A stretch of DNA of 64,000 nt from Enterococcus silesiacus (GCA_001465115.1 CP013614.1:2170001-2234000); one strand, 5' to 3'. Positions 21,834-31,028 are shown, counted from the stretch's first letter. Translations and numbers: made by a program. The notes: a model not told the origin generated them from the letters alone.

Positions 21834-22679
21834 ATGAGAATCAAAGGAGACATCATCCGTTCAGTAAGAAAACAAAAAAAATTGTCGCAGGTTACTTTAG
21901 CCGCTGGAATTTGTACACAAGGAACTGTTAGTAATATAGAAAATAAAAATGTTTGTGACAGTCTTGAGATCCTTGACGCAATCTGTAAGAGATTAAACTT
22001 AAGTCTTGAGAGTGTATTAGATGATAATGATGAAAAAAAACTAACTTCATTATTGAATCACGTAGAAGATTTGTGTAATACATTTAAACATAAAGAAGCT
22101 CATTCACTTTTACAAGCAACATCGATCAATCCTGCTGATTTTCAAAACAAAGAGTTAGAAGTTCGCTGGCTATATTTTATGGGTATTACAAATTTGTTGG
22201 GCTACAACAATACAACAGATAGCTTATTTTATTTCTATCGTGCTGATGAACTTGGTGATCCTAATTCGATTTATGCGATTCTTTCCGTTAATAGCCTTGG
22301 GATTGTCTACGAAATGGCTAACGAATTGGCTAAAGCACAAGTTTATTATGAAAAATCGATCGATATGCTCAATAAAATGACCATCAAAATGCCTATCGAA
22401 GCAACGAAAATATTCTTTAATACAGCTAAATTTTATTCATTGATCAAACAGTATGATGCAGCTTATGATTTAGCGACAGGAGGAATGGCTTTAAACCGAA
22501 CCTATCAATCGTTATATATGCTTGATCTTTTAGCCTATGAAGCAGCATTTAATGACTTTATGAAATCTCCAGATTTGTCAGCACCTGATTTTAAAAGTGC
22601 GAAGGTCTTTGCTGCTTTTAATGAAAATCACTCCTTGCTGTCAGTGATTGCAAACGATGAAAAAACATTAGTTCGTTAA
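21834..22679 (+). CDS. XRE-family regulator with TPR-like domain (PlcR/PrgX/RRNPP type)
   Basis: A 281-aa protein. The N-terminal helix-turn-helix spans about residues 5-60 (LSQVTLAAGICTQGTVSNIE). The rest is helical with repeat-like segments such as LGIVYEMANELAKAQVYYEKSIDML, typical of TPR peptide-binding domains. AGAGGGGA precedes the ATG and TATAAT lies at 21805-21810. The upstream neighbour is a divergent 20-codon gene; the downstream neighbours are chitin-degrading enzymes. By family knowledge it probably binds a short peptide; which genes it controls is inference. Confidence 0.8.
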   Translation: MRIKGDIIRSVRKQKKLSQVTLAAGICTQGTVSNIENKNVCDSLEILDAICKRLNLSLESVLDDNDEKKLTSLLNHVEDLCNTFKHKEAHSLLQATSINPADFQNKELEVRWLYFMGITNLLGYNNTTDSLFYFYRADELGDPNSIYAILSVNSLGIVYEMANELAKAQVYYEKSIDMLNKMTIKMPIEATKIFFNTAKFYSLIKQYDAAYDLATGGMALNRTYQSLYMLDLLAYEAAFNDFMKSPDLSAPDFKSAKVFAAFNENHSLLSVIANDEKTLVR

Positions 22680-22695
22680 AAAAAATCTGATCAAC

Positions 22696-22739
22696 ACTCC
22701 GCCAGTTGGACATGTAAGCCTACTGACGGAGTTTTTTTT
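22696..22739 (+). terminator. Terminator after the TPR regulator
   Basis: ACTCCGCCAGT (22696-22706) pairs with ACTGACGGAGT (22722-22732) with one mismatch, followed by eight T residues. Confidence 0.85.
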
Positions 22740-22872
22740 AAAACGCACCCATTCGTTACAAATAAGGACCCTTTTAAAAAAGAGCTTCTCCACAGAACCC
22801 CTCACTGTTTTATCACAATAAAAATAATTGCGTATCATTTGAATAATATAAAACGACATGTTACATTTACCA

Positions 22873-22887
22873 TTGTAAGCGCTACAA
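22873..22887. promoter_or_regulatory. cre-like site upstream of the LPMO gene
   Basis: TTGTAAGCGCTACAA lies 24 bp before the LPMO start. It fits the cre consensus except for one position in the right half. Catabolite repression of the chitinolytic pair is plausible. The -10 and -35 boxes upstream are not clear. Confidence 0.55.
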
Positions 22888-22910
22888 AAATACTTTTAGG
22901 AGGAATCACA

Positions 22911-23495
22911 ATGAAAAACACAATGCTCAAAGCAGTCCTTACACTTGGTTTATTAGCAGGAGGTTTATCTCTTTCAACCACTGTCACCCATGCCCACGGA
23001 TATGTTTCATCACCTGGAAGTCGTGCCTATTTTGGGAGCACTCAAGGTGGAAAAATAAATAAAAATGTTGGTCGTGCGGAGTGGGAACCTCAAAGTATCG
23101 AAGCAACTAAAAATATTTTTACACCAGGAAAATTAGCCAGTGCAGGTGTTAGCGGGTTTGAACCATTAGATGTTCAGACAACAGATCGCTGGTATAAATC
23201 AGATATTACAACCGGCCCTCTTGCAATCAATTGGACCTTGACTGCGCGTCACAGAACGTCTACATGGGATTACTATATGACAAAACAAGGTTGGAATCAA
23301 AATCAACCTTTAGATATCAAAAATTTTGACTTAATTGGACGTGTTGACGACAAAGCAGCGATCCCAGAAGCTTCTGTCAACCATACAATCACTGTTCCAA
23401 GCGATCGTATAGGCTATCATGTGATCTACGCTGTTTGGAATGTTTATGATACAACCAATGCGTTCTATCAAGCAATCGATGTCAACGTAAAATAA
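22911..23495 (+). CDS. Secreted lytic polysaccharide monooxygenase, AA10 (chitin-active)
   Basis: A copper enzyme that oxidatively cleaves crystalline chitin. The 194-aa precursor has a signal peptide of 28 residues ending in THA. The mature protein therefore begins at His29 (HGYVSSPGSRA), which with His114 (ARHRTS) forms the copper histidine brace. It is a single-domain AA10 with no extra binding module. AGGAGG precedes the ATG; the longer frame from 22839 lacks support. The GH18 gene follows after 31 bp, so the two are an operon, matching the known E. faecalis LPMO/chitinase pair. Confidence 0.95.
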   Translation: MKNTMLKAVLTLGLLAGGLSLSTTVTHAHGYVSSPGSRAYFGSTQGGKINKNVGRAEWEPQSIEATKNIFTPGKLASAGVSGFEPLDVQTTDRWYKSDITTGPLAINWTLTARHRTSTWDYYMTKQGWNQNQPLDIKNFDLIGRVDDKAAIPEASVNHTITVPSDRIGYHVIYAVWNVYDTTNAFYQAIDVNVK

Positions 23496-23526
23496 GGAAT
23501 AAAACAAACCCAAAGGAGCCGTGCTT

Positions 23527-24576
23527 ATGAAATTCAAACAATTTATTCCTGCCTTTTTAATCGTCTCAGGTATACTAACAGGCAACTTGTTAGTATCAAC
23601 CCCCGTTGAAGCTGCGGATTCTGCCAGTGAAATGGTTAGTGTAGCAAATAAAAAAGTCCTTGTCGGCTATTGGCATAATTGGGCTTCTAAAGGTCGTGAT
23701 GGCTATAAACAAGGAACTTCTGCCAACATTTCATTAGCAGAAGTGAATAAAGCCTATAATGTGGTGCCAGTTTCATTCATGAAAAGCGACGGTGCCAGTC
23801 GAATTCCAACATTTGCACCTTATAACAAAACAGACGCCGCCTTTCGTCAGGATGTCGCAGTCCTTAACGGTCAAGGACGTGCCGTTTTGCTTGCATTAGG
23901 GGGAGCAGATGCGCATATTCAATTAAAAACTGGTGATGAACAAGCTTTCGCTAATGAAATTATTCGACAAGTGGAAACCTATGGATTTGATGGATTGGAT
24001 ATCGATTTAGAGCAGTCAGCAATTACAGCTGGCGATAACCAAACCGTCATCCCGGCAGCTTTGAAAATTGTCAAGGAGTACTATAGAACACAAGGAAAAA
24101 ATTTCATTATTACGATGGCACCGGAATTTCCTTATTTAAAACCAGGTGGAGCTTATGAAAAATACATTACTTCCTTAAATGGTTACTATGATTACATTGC
24201 CCCACAGTTATATAATCAAGGCGGCGATGGTGTTTGGGTGGATGAAATCAATAAATGGATTCCTCAAAGTAATGATGCTTTGAAATACGAGTTTCTTTAT
24301 TATATGTCAGATTCAATGATCCATGGCACGCGGACATTCTTGAAGATTCCAAGCGACAAACTTGTTTTAGGTCTTCCTGCTAATGTTGACGGTGCCGGCA
24401 GCGGTTATGTGATCGATCCTACGGCTGTTTACAAAGCACTTGATCAGCTAGCTAAAGATGGTAATCCAATCAAAGGATTGATGACTTGGTCTGCTAACTG
24501 GGACGTTGGGACTAATGTAACTGGCGTGCCTTACAATAACGAATTTGCTACTCGTTATGCACGAATTTTACAATAA
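23527..24576 (+). CDS. Secreted chitinase / endo-beta-N-acetylglucosaminidase-like, GH18
   Basis: A 349-aa secreted GH18 hydrolase with a signal peptide ending near VEAA (about residue 30). The catalytic DGLDIDLE motif places the acid at Glu162. LALGGADAH, MAPEFPY and GLMTWSANWD are conserved barrel strands. No carbohydrate-binding module is attached. AAAGGAG lies 8 nt before the ATG at 23527. Partnered with the upstream LPMO it should degrade chitin; homologues of this single-domain type also trim host N-glycans in some species, so both roles are possible. Confidence 0.94.
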   Translation: MKFKQFIPAFLIVSGILTGNLLVSTPVEAADSASEMVSVANKKVLVGYWHNWASKGRDGYKQGTSANISLAEVNKAYNVVPVSFMKSDGASRIPTFAPYNKTDAAFRQDVAVLNGQGRAVLLALGGADAHIQLKTGDEQAFANEIIRQVETYGFDGLDIDLEQSAITAGDNQTVIPAALKIVKEYYRTQGKNFIITMAPEFPYLKPGGAYEKYITSLNGYYDYIAPQLYNQGGDGVWVDEINKWIPQSNDALKYEFLYYMSDSMIHGTRTFLKIPSDKLVLGLPANVDGAGSGYVIDPTAVYKALDQLAKDGNPIKGLMTWSANWDVGTNVTGVPYNNEFATRYARILQ

Positions 24577-24583
24577 TTAAATA

Positions 24584-24626
24584 AAGCTGAAATAGAAGCG
24601 TTTTACGCTCTTATTTCAGCTTTTTT
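24584..24626 (+). terminator. Terminator after the chitinase
   Basis: AAGCTGAAATA..GAAGCG pairs with CGCTCTTATTTCAGCTT, followed by TTTTTT. It lies directly after the chitinase stop and before the convergent resolvase. Confidence 0.85.
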
Positions 24627-24658
24627 CTGTCTCTTTATATTTCCCTGCTCATGTTGCT

Positions 24659-25282
24659 TTATTTCTCTTTCACACTACCTACCAATACCTTCCCGCTTTT
24701 TGAAACGTCAGTTGTCTTTTTGGTTCGGTAGACGCCCTCTTTTCTCAAATGATGATAGATTGTCGAGATAGAAATACCGCAACGCTTTGAAATTTCTTCT
24801 GTTGAAATGTCCGTATTGTGGTAAAGCTCAAGTGCTTCATTGACCTGATTAACAAGTGGTGGACGACCTAGAACGACACCATTTTTTTTAGCTGCACTCA
24901 AACCTGCCAGTACCCGCTCACGTATCAGTTCAGCCTCCATTTCTGCAAAAGCACCCATAATCGTAAAGAAGAAGCGTCCCATCGGTGTTGAGGTGTCAAT
25001 ATTATTTTCAATACTAACGAAATTGATATTTTGTTCGTTGAAGCGCTCTAATAAAACCAATAATTGTTTAGTTCCTCTAGCTAAGCGGTCTAATTTAAAA
25101 ATAACAAACGTATCTCCCGGCTGCAAAATATTCAGTGCCTTATTCAGTTCATTGCGAAAACTTTTACGTCCACTTTCATATTCTTTGAAAATTTTATCAA
25201 CACCATAATCTTCCAATGCTTGTTGTTGAGAATCAAACTTTTGATAATGTGTGCTGACACGCATATAACCAATAACTGCCAT
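24659..25282 (-). CDS. Serine recombinase / resolvase (left island boundary)
   Basis: A 207-aa small serine recombinase of the resolvase/invertase type. The N-terminus MAVIGYMRVS places the nucleophile at Ser10. FKLDRLARGTKQL is the conserved arginine region, GRFFFTIMGAFAEMEAELIRER the E-helix dimerisation region, and the C-terminus ends in a Hin-like helix-turn-helix. AAGGGGGA precedes the ATG. It lies 56 bp after lanT on the same strand, so it may be expressed with the lantibiotic genes. A related enzyme at 42784 points the other way; together they bracket the island. Confidence 0.9.
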   Translation of the reverse strand: MAVIGYMRVSTHYQKFDSQQQALEDYGVDKIFKEYESGRKSFRNELNKALNILQPGDTFVIFKLDRLARGTKQLLVLLERFNEQNINFVSIENNIDTSTPMGRFFFTIMGAFAEMEAELIRERVLAGLSAAKKNGVVLGRPPLVNQVNEALELYHNTDISTEEISKRCGISISTIYHHLRKEGVYRTKKTTDVSKSGKVLVGSVKEK

Positions 25283-25338
25283 TCTATTTTCCCCCTTAGA
25301 GTTCCTCCAAAACCTGTAATCTATCGTCTATTTCTCAT

Positions 25339-27483
25339 TTATTCGGTGACATTCATCGGATCGAAATAGATCGAATGATAATATCCTTCTAGTGCTAATA
25401 ACTCTTTATGCGTCCCTTCTTCAACAATCCTACCTTGATCCATTACCAAAATACGATCGAAGTGTTTAATTGTATTCAAACGATGGGCCACAATAATACA
25501 AGTAAAGTCATAGGTCTTTAAACGATTCATGATGAAGTTTTCTGAAATATTATCTAACGAACTGGTCGGCTCATCCATCAATAATAGACTAGTTTCTTTG
25601 ACCAATGCCCGAGCAATCGAAATCCGCTGCATTTGGCCGCCGGATAGGTTCATCCCGCCTTCTGAAATTTGGGTTTCTAGCCCTAAAGGTAAGTTCATAA
25701 TGATTTCATCTACTCGTGAATCAAAAATCGCTTGTTCTACTCGTCCTTCGGGCGCTTCGGTCTGATTCAATACAATATTTTCATAGAGAGAAGCATTAAA
25801 AATCGTCGGCTTCTGATTGACGATACTGATACTGTTTTTCAGCGAGGCGTCATCGATTTGCTTTAAATCAACATCATTGAATTTAATCTGTCCTGAAGTC
25901 GTATCGTATAAGCCTGCCAACAATTTCAGTAAGGTACTCTTACCTGAACCACTCTTACCAACAATTGCTACTTTATCCCCACGCTCGATTTGAAATGAAA
26001 CAGAATGAAGAATCTCTTCTTCAAAATAGCTGTATTTAAATGACACATCCTCAACGTTTACTGAATCGATTCCTGAGATTTTTTTTCCTTCGATCGCTAG
26101 TCGTGGATTGTCTTTCGCTTCTAAAATTTCATTTAGCTTGCCAAAATAAGAACGTAGTAACAAGAACTCAGTATAGGAATCAAAAACTGTTACGATTGGT
26201 GCAATAAAAGCGCCTGATAAAGCATTAAAACTAATTAGCTCGCCTAAAGTCACTTGTCCTTGTGTCACTTGAAATAGCCCTACATAAATCAACACAATCG
26301 GTAAAATAAATTGGATCGACGTTTGAATCGTTCTGACCCAAGTAGAAAACCGATTTTTCTCTGCCCGCAACATGATTTGATTTTTGAACTCGTTGCGCCA
26401 TTTTGTATAAAATTGCTGCTCAGAGCCAGATGATTTCACCGTCTCCATTCCTTCAAATAATTCCACCAAAATGCGCTGAACCTTTGATTGAGCAATCAAT
26501 TCTTTGTTGGTGATACTTTGCACTCGTTTGGAGTTGACGACTGATATGGCTCCCATCGTAAATGCCCCAAAAATAGCAATCAGCGTTAATTTCAGTGACA
26601 AGTTGACCATTAAAATCAAATAGATAAACACGAAGAGAAAATCGACTGAAATCGTCAACATTCGTTGACTCATAATTTGTTGAATGATTACACTCAGGTT
26701 CGCTCGAAAAATCAAATCACCCGTTGAACGATTAACAAAAAAGCGCAGTGGTAAATGAATGATTTTTTTCATGAAGACCTTCATCAGTGTTAAATCAAAC
26801 AAGTTTTCCAGTACAATCAACACAAGTCCTCTAGCCACCTGTAGCAAATAATAGGCAATAAAAAGAATCACGATCGTTGACCCAATTTGAACGATATTTG
26901 TCACAGCAACAGCAGAATTATCAATAATCGTTTGTGTCAATCTTGGAATAGCGATTGTCACCATTTGGATTAAAAGAGTTAAAGCAATAAACATGGCTAC
27001 CTTCGCTCTTTGATTGTTTAAAATCTCTTTTAGAATCGACCAAGTGGCATTCTTTTTTTTCTTTCTTTGCGTGATCGTAACATCGACATCTGTTAAAATC
27101 AGCGCAATATTTGAAAAACTAGCTTCAAACTCGGCTCTTTTTATTTTTTTCCGACCGCTTGCAGGATCAAGAATAGTTGCTTCTTTAGCGGTTAGTCTTT
27201 CTAGAACGATATAATGACGTTCTTCCCAAAAACAAATCGTCGGCGTGGTCAGTTCCTCTAAAATATCTAAGTCCAAGACTCGAATAGCTTTCGTTTCGAT
27301 GCCACGATCCGTTAAGATTTGATTTAGATTCGTCAGCGTATTGCCTCCTTTAGGTACGCCATAGACATCGCGCAGGTGATTCAGCGTGACATTGTCATCA
27401 TAATAGTTCAAGACCATCGTTGTACAAGCTAGTCCGCATTCACTATGCTCACTTTGTTCAGTGAATGGTACTTTCTTTGTCAA
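25339..27483 (-). CDS. lanT: LanT: peptidase-containing ABC exporter for lanthipeptide
   Basis: A 714-aa PCAT-type transporter that cuts the leader at a double-glycine-type site and exports the product. It has an N-terminal C39 peptidase with Cys16 (SECGLAC), His90 (ERHYIVL) and Asp106 (LDPASG), then about six membrane helices (about 155-420). The C-terminal ABC domain has Walker A GKSGSGKST, signature NLSGGQMQR and Walker B LLLMDEPTSSLD. The start is TTG behind a GGGGGG-type ribosome site. It follows lanM by 12 bp. All catalytic residues are present, so it looks functional. Confidence 0.93.
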   Translation of the reverse strand: MTKKVPFTEQSEHSECGLACTTMVLNYYDDNVTLNHLRDVYGVPKGGNTLTNLNQILTDRGIETKAIRVLDLDILEELTTPTICFWEERHYIVLERLTAKEATILDPASGRKKIKRAEFEASFSNIALILTDVDVTITQRKKKKNATWSILKEILNNQRAKVAMFIALTLLIQMVTIAIPRLTQTIIDNSAVAVTNIVQIGSTIVILFIAYYLLQVARGLVLIVLENLFDLTLMKVFMKKIIHLPLRFFVNRSTGDLIFRANLSVIIQQIMSQRMLTISVDFLFVFIYLILMVNLSLKLTLIAIFGAFTMGAISVVNSKRVQSITNKELIAQSKVQRILVELFEGMETVKSSGSEQQFYTKWRNEFKNQIMLRAEKNRFSTWVRTIQTSIQFILPIVLIYVGLFQVTQGQVTLGELISFNALSGAFIAPIVTVFDSYTEFLLLRSYFGKLNEILEAKDNPRLAIEGKKISGIDSVNVEDVSFKYSYFEEEILHSVSFQIERGDKVAIVGKSGSGKSTLLKLLAGLYDTTSGQIKFNDVDLKQIDDASLKNSISIVNQKPTIFNASLYENIVLNQTEAPEGRVEQAIFDSRVDEIIMNLPLGLETQISEGGMNLSGGQMQRISIARALVKETSLLLMDEPTSSLDNISENFIMNRLKTYDFTCIIVAHRLNTIKHFDRILVMDQGRIVEEGTHKELLALEGYYHSIYFDPMNVTE

Positions 27484-27495
27484 TAGTATCCCCCC

Positions 27496-30400
27496 TTACT
27501 CTTCTGGTAGCGCCAACGTTAATAAATCTGCTGCTTGGTTTGCATCATGAATGCGGATAAGCTGATGACCGATACCAGATAAGCCTGTAAACAAACCATA
27601 TTTAGGAATGGTTGGCAGTCCTTCAAAGGTATAGTTACCTTCAATAATCTTCTGATAGGCTTTTTGAACTTTTGCTTGAATCTGCTCTTTTTGTTCTTTA
27701 GTGGCTAAAGTCGTTTTTCTGTATTCAATCAAGAATTCCAAATCTCCAAAATTTCCGTGGCATAAACAATCATCTCTTTTTTCCTGATTGATCAATCGTT
27801 GTGCTGCAATTTGCACTTCTTCAGCTAATCGCGGATCTTCAAACCCACTATTCAATAGATCCAAATAAGCCAAACCAATCCCTGTTGATCCATAACACCA
27901 TAAATCATTGACCATTGGAATCATCGGACGCAGGTCTAACCAACCATTTTGACTAGGATCGAACGTTGTTCTTTCTTTTACTAAGCAGGTTTTGATCAGC
28001 TGCTTGATTTCGGGATCTTTCTCAATTTTGAATAAACTATTTGCACCATGAATCACACCTGAATAACCATGTGCAAAACCGCCTTGAGTGATCTTTTCAA
28101 GATCTAAATCGACTAATAACTGTTTAGCAAAAGTCAGATAATCCGTTTTATCCGTCAACTGATACAGATGGATAAAGACTTTCACGATTGAAGCCGTCCC
28201 GCCATTCCAATCATAGCTTTCTATGGTTTCTTGCTCATATCGGCCCATGTATTTTTCTGCAATGGATTCGGCTGCTGTTAATAACTTGGGATCATGATTA
28301 TATTTATAGGTATATAGCAGTGGATAAACCGCTGCAAAGGAGCCATAAAATGCTGAAATACTATCCACATAGTCTGCTTCAAGCTTCAAGACTAAGGCTT
28401 CTGCCAGCTCATAAGGTTTTTGAAATTGTTTATCCCCAGTAATATGATATAACTCACTAAAATACAAATACATTCCCGTAATACCGTCATAAAAGTTTTC
28501 ATTCATGACATTCACAACATAATTATCAGGAGAGGTTTCTTCAATATCCTTCCAAGCAATCGAATCTTCCCCAATAAAGGCAGCTTCAAGTACTGCTTCT
28601 CCCACAGCTACAGCGCCATCTAAGAAGCTCACTTGAGGGACTTGCTCTTTTAACGGAATTGTTTTTTCTTGCAAATCTGTTGAGTGATATAAACCAAATG
28701 ACGTTTTCAGATAATCCAGTTGCTGTTCTTCTTCTTCTTTTGAAAAATTCTTCAATCGCAAAACCTCAAGGTCAATCGCCGTTTCTTGATACATTCTGGT
28801 GATTATCTCGCCTTGACTAGCCATTAAAGCTTTTGTACTTGTCGGATTAAAGAAAATCGGTACATCATGCTGCAGCATATCCCTTACTTCATAAGGCACA
28901 GGTTCTGAATTAGAATAGCCATGCATCCATAAATTTTCAAATAGTTTTTCCCGCTCGATATAATCGACCATACAACTAGGATGTGTTGAGTAATCCAATA
29001 GATCACCATAGCTTTGGGTTGTTTTTATCACGTTGCGGACGAGACAATCTGAAAAGGTCTTTTCCGCTAAAAACGCTAATGTTTCTCTGTTTTGCATAGC
29101 AAACGCTGAAAATTCTTTAAAACCTGCGATGATCGTGTCAATATATGGGACAAAATCAACCTTTTCACCATTAAACATCGGAATGTTTTCTGCTGCATCT
29201 GTAATGTGCTCTTGATATTTAAATTGCATATTGATCGAATCAAAGTTGATGAGCTTCAACACTTTATAAGGTAATTTTTGCTCGCCACCGCTAAGCGCAC
29301 TTAGCTGGATCCCCTTGGTTGTTCCTTCAACATCGGCTTCCGCCCGTTCTTCAAACAAGTAAATTGGCACTAAACCACTCATGACGACGGATTCACCATT
29401 TTCCTGGATCACCTTAACGATCGCATTTTCGCCGTCCGGCATTGGAAAATGATTTTGAATAATTGTTTCTAAATCAATCAAAACAGGATATTTTCCAAAA
29501 GCCAACACATTTTCTAAGTGAAAATCATTACCATTCAACAAATAAACTAATGCGATCGTTTGGCCAAACTGACGATAGTAATGATTGACATCTTCTTGTG
29601 ATAAACATTCAGAATAAATCAAGCATTCTTCAAACGTATACTTTTCCTTAACGATTTTTGTTGTCAAATAAAAGTCAAAGATTGGATTCATTGCATTGAT
29701 TTCTTGAATAAATTGGTCAAAACGTGCTCCAATCACTAAATTTTTTGGTTTAAATACGACATTGATCTCGTCACTTAAGGTTAAAATCGCTACTGATTTG
29801 CCTTTATCATGAGAATCTCCTGCGCCCATCTTTAAGCCCGTCAAACAAATTGGCTTCGCTACTTGAAAAACTTTGTTGAGTTCCGTTTCACTTTCAGCAA
29901 GTGCTTGAAGCAACTCACGAAAGTTTGCTAGCTGAAAATCGACTGTTTCAGCATAAAGTCTAGTCAATACTGGGTATTGATCGAAAAATGACACTAGCTT
30001 CTCTTGTGAATCAAAGCGTGTTATTAAGTATTGACGAAAGCCTTCTTTCTCATCTAGTGATTCTGAGAAAGGCAGTTTTTCTTTTTCTACATGCAAATCA
30101 TAAACAAATGTCCGCAATCCGATATCCATAAAACGATTGATCACTTCACCTAAATATTCTGTCATCGCCGTTATCTGGATTATAATAGTTGGAAACTCTG
30201 CAATGATTTGCTCTAATTGTTTTTCTAAATAATCAATATGCAAACGTAAGGCATAGGTGAAATTCGCTTTGCTTTCATCAAAAACATCCGCAACTAAGTG
30301 ATCTTCTTGCGATAAGATCACTTTCGTCGTTTTCATCCATTGCTCTTCGGAAATTGCTGTTGCAATATACTCTTTTTCATCGGACGTCAATTCTTTGATT

Positions 30401-30609
30401 GCTAAGTCAAATCCTTCTTCTGTCAACTTTAATGAATCCAAAATCTCTTTAAAGCGTTCATCCGTCACAGTTGTGGGACGTTTACGCCATTTTTTATAAT
30501 TTTCAAGTTGATCATCAGCATAAGTTATACGGTTTTTGGAGTAATATTCTTTTAAAATATCATATCGTTGTCGGATTGATGTCGCCTTTGCCAAATTTTT
30601 AAAACTCAT
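27496..30609 (-). CDS. lanM: LanM: class II lanthipeptide synthetase
   Basis: A bifunctional enzyme that phosphorylates and dehydrates Ser/Thr, then cyclises the product with Cys thiols. The 1037-aa protein has an N-terminal dehydratase domain with K287 (VVFKPKN), D362-H364-N367 (NDFHLEN) and D379/E381 (LIDLET). The LanC-like cyclase at about 680-1037 has zinc ligands C905 (WCYGSTG), C950 and H951 (LCHGNFG). AAGGAG precedes the ATG. The only precursor gene in reach is the one at 30719. No separate immunity transporter (LanFEG) follows. Confidence 0.95.
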   Translation of the reverse strand: MSFKNLAKATSIRQRYDILKEYYSKNRITYADDQLENYKKWRKRPTTVTDERFKEILDSLKLTEEGFDLAIKELTSDEKEYIATAISEEQWMKTTKVILSQEDHLVADVFDESKANFTYALRLHIDYLEKQLEQIIAEFPTIIIQITAMTEYLGEVINRFMDIGLRTFVYDLHVEKEKLPFSESLDEKEGFRQYLITRFDSQEKLVSFFDQYPVLTRLYAETVDFQLANFRELLQALAESETELNKVFQVAKPICLTGLKMGAGDSHDKGKSVAILTLSDEINVVFKPKNLVIGARFDQFIQEINAMNPIFDFYLTTKIVKEKYTFEECLIYSECLSQEDVNHYYRQFGQTIALVYLLNGNDFHLENVLAFGKYPVLIDLETIIQNHFPMPDGENAIVKVIQENGESVVMSGLVPIYLFEERAEADVEGTTKGIQLSALSGGEQKLPYKVLKLINFDSINMQFKYQEHITDAAENIPMFNGEKVDFVPYIDTIIAGFKEFSAFAMQNRETLAFLAEKTFSDCLVRNVIKTTQSYGDLLDYSTHPSCMVDYIEREKLFENLWMHGYSNSEPVPYEVRDMLQHDVPIFFNPTSTKALMASQGEIITRMYQETAIDLEVLRLKNFSKEEEEQQLDYLKTSFGLYHSTDLQEKTIPLKEQVPQVSFLDGAVAVGEAVLEAAFIGEDSIAWKDIEETSPDNYVVNVMNENFYDGITGMYLYFSELYHITGDKQFQKPYELAEALVLKLEADYVDSISAFYGSFAAVYPLLYTYKYNHDPKLLTAAESIAEKYMGRYEQETIESYDWNGGTASIVKVFIHLYQLTDKTDYLTFAKQLLVDLDLEKITQGGFAHGYSGVIHGANSLFKIEKDPEIKQLIKTCLVKERTTFDPSQNGWLDLRPMIPMVNDLWCYGSTGIGLAYLDLLNSGFEDPRLAEEVQIAAQRLINQEKRDDCLCHGNFGDLEFLIEYRKTTLATKEQKEQIQAKVQKAYQKIIEGNYTFEGLPTIPKYGLFTGLSGIGHQLIRIHDANQAADLLTLALPEE

Positions 30610-30663
30610 GTCAAGCTCCTTTTATACGTTTATTTATGTAAAATTTCTGTGATTAAAAACAAG

Positions 30664-30702
30664 TGCTAGACAAGTTTCCTATCAAGAGGAACTCGTCTAG
30701 CA
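30664..30702 (-). terminator. Hairpin between precursor gene and lanM (partial attenuator)
   Basis: TGCTAGAC (30664-30671) pairs with GTCTAGCA (30695-30702), with further pairing inside, followed on the minus strand by ACTTGTTTTTAA. The short T tract suggests partial read-through, which would give much more precursor than synthetase mRNA, as seen in other lantibiotic operons. Confidence 0.65.
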
Positions 30703-30718
30703 ACTCGCTTATTTTAGA

Positions 30719-30904
30719 TTACCAACCGCAACATCTTGAAGAGCAGCAGCTATAGCTACATCTTGTAGAGTAACAGCTACTTGATGATGATGAAGATGAT
30801 GATGAAGACCAGCTCCAACCATAGCTTCCTTGTACTTTATTCATTTCTTCTGGTGTTAATTCCTCAAAAGATTTCCCAACTTTTTGTTCAGCTTGTTTGT
30901 TCAT
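30719..30904 (-). CDS. lanA: Lanthipeptide precursor with poly-serine core
   Basis: A 61-aa peptide immediately upstream of lanM. The leader is residues 1-27 and ends MNKVQGS; L16, E20, M21, V24, G26 and S27 occupy the -12, -8, -7, -4, -2 and -1 positions of a double-glycine-type leader, fitting the C39 peptidase of LanT. The predicted 34-residue core begins YGWSW. It then has eleven consecutive serines (33-43), then C44, C49, C53, C54, C58 and C59 among S, T, Y and R, and ends GW. In all there are 18 Ser/Thr and six Cys. AGGAGG precedes the ATG. I know no described lantibiotic with such a serine run. Confidence 0.85.
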   Translation of the reverse strand: MNKQAEQKVGKSFEELTPEEMNKVQGSYGWSWSSSSSSSSSSSCYSTRCSYSCCSSRCCGW

Positions 30905-30969
30905 AGTGTGTTTTCCTCCTAAATGATTTTTTCGACAATAAAATGTGCACTTTTATTCCCATTTATTTA

Positions 30970-30998
30970 AAATAGATCATTCATTAAATAATCTATTT
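30970..30998 (-). promoter_or_regulatory. Inverted repeat upstream of lanA
   Basis: AAATAGAT (30970-30977) and ATCTATTT (30991-30998) face each other in the 124-bp gap between the SpaA-like gene and lanA. Either a weak terminator for the upstream gene or an operator for lanA. No convincing promoter boxes were identified. Confidence 0.35.
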
Positions 30999-31028
30999 CA
31001 AAACAATTTTTCTTTTCACTTCATTCGC

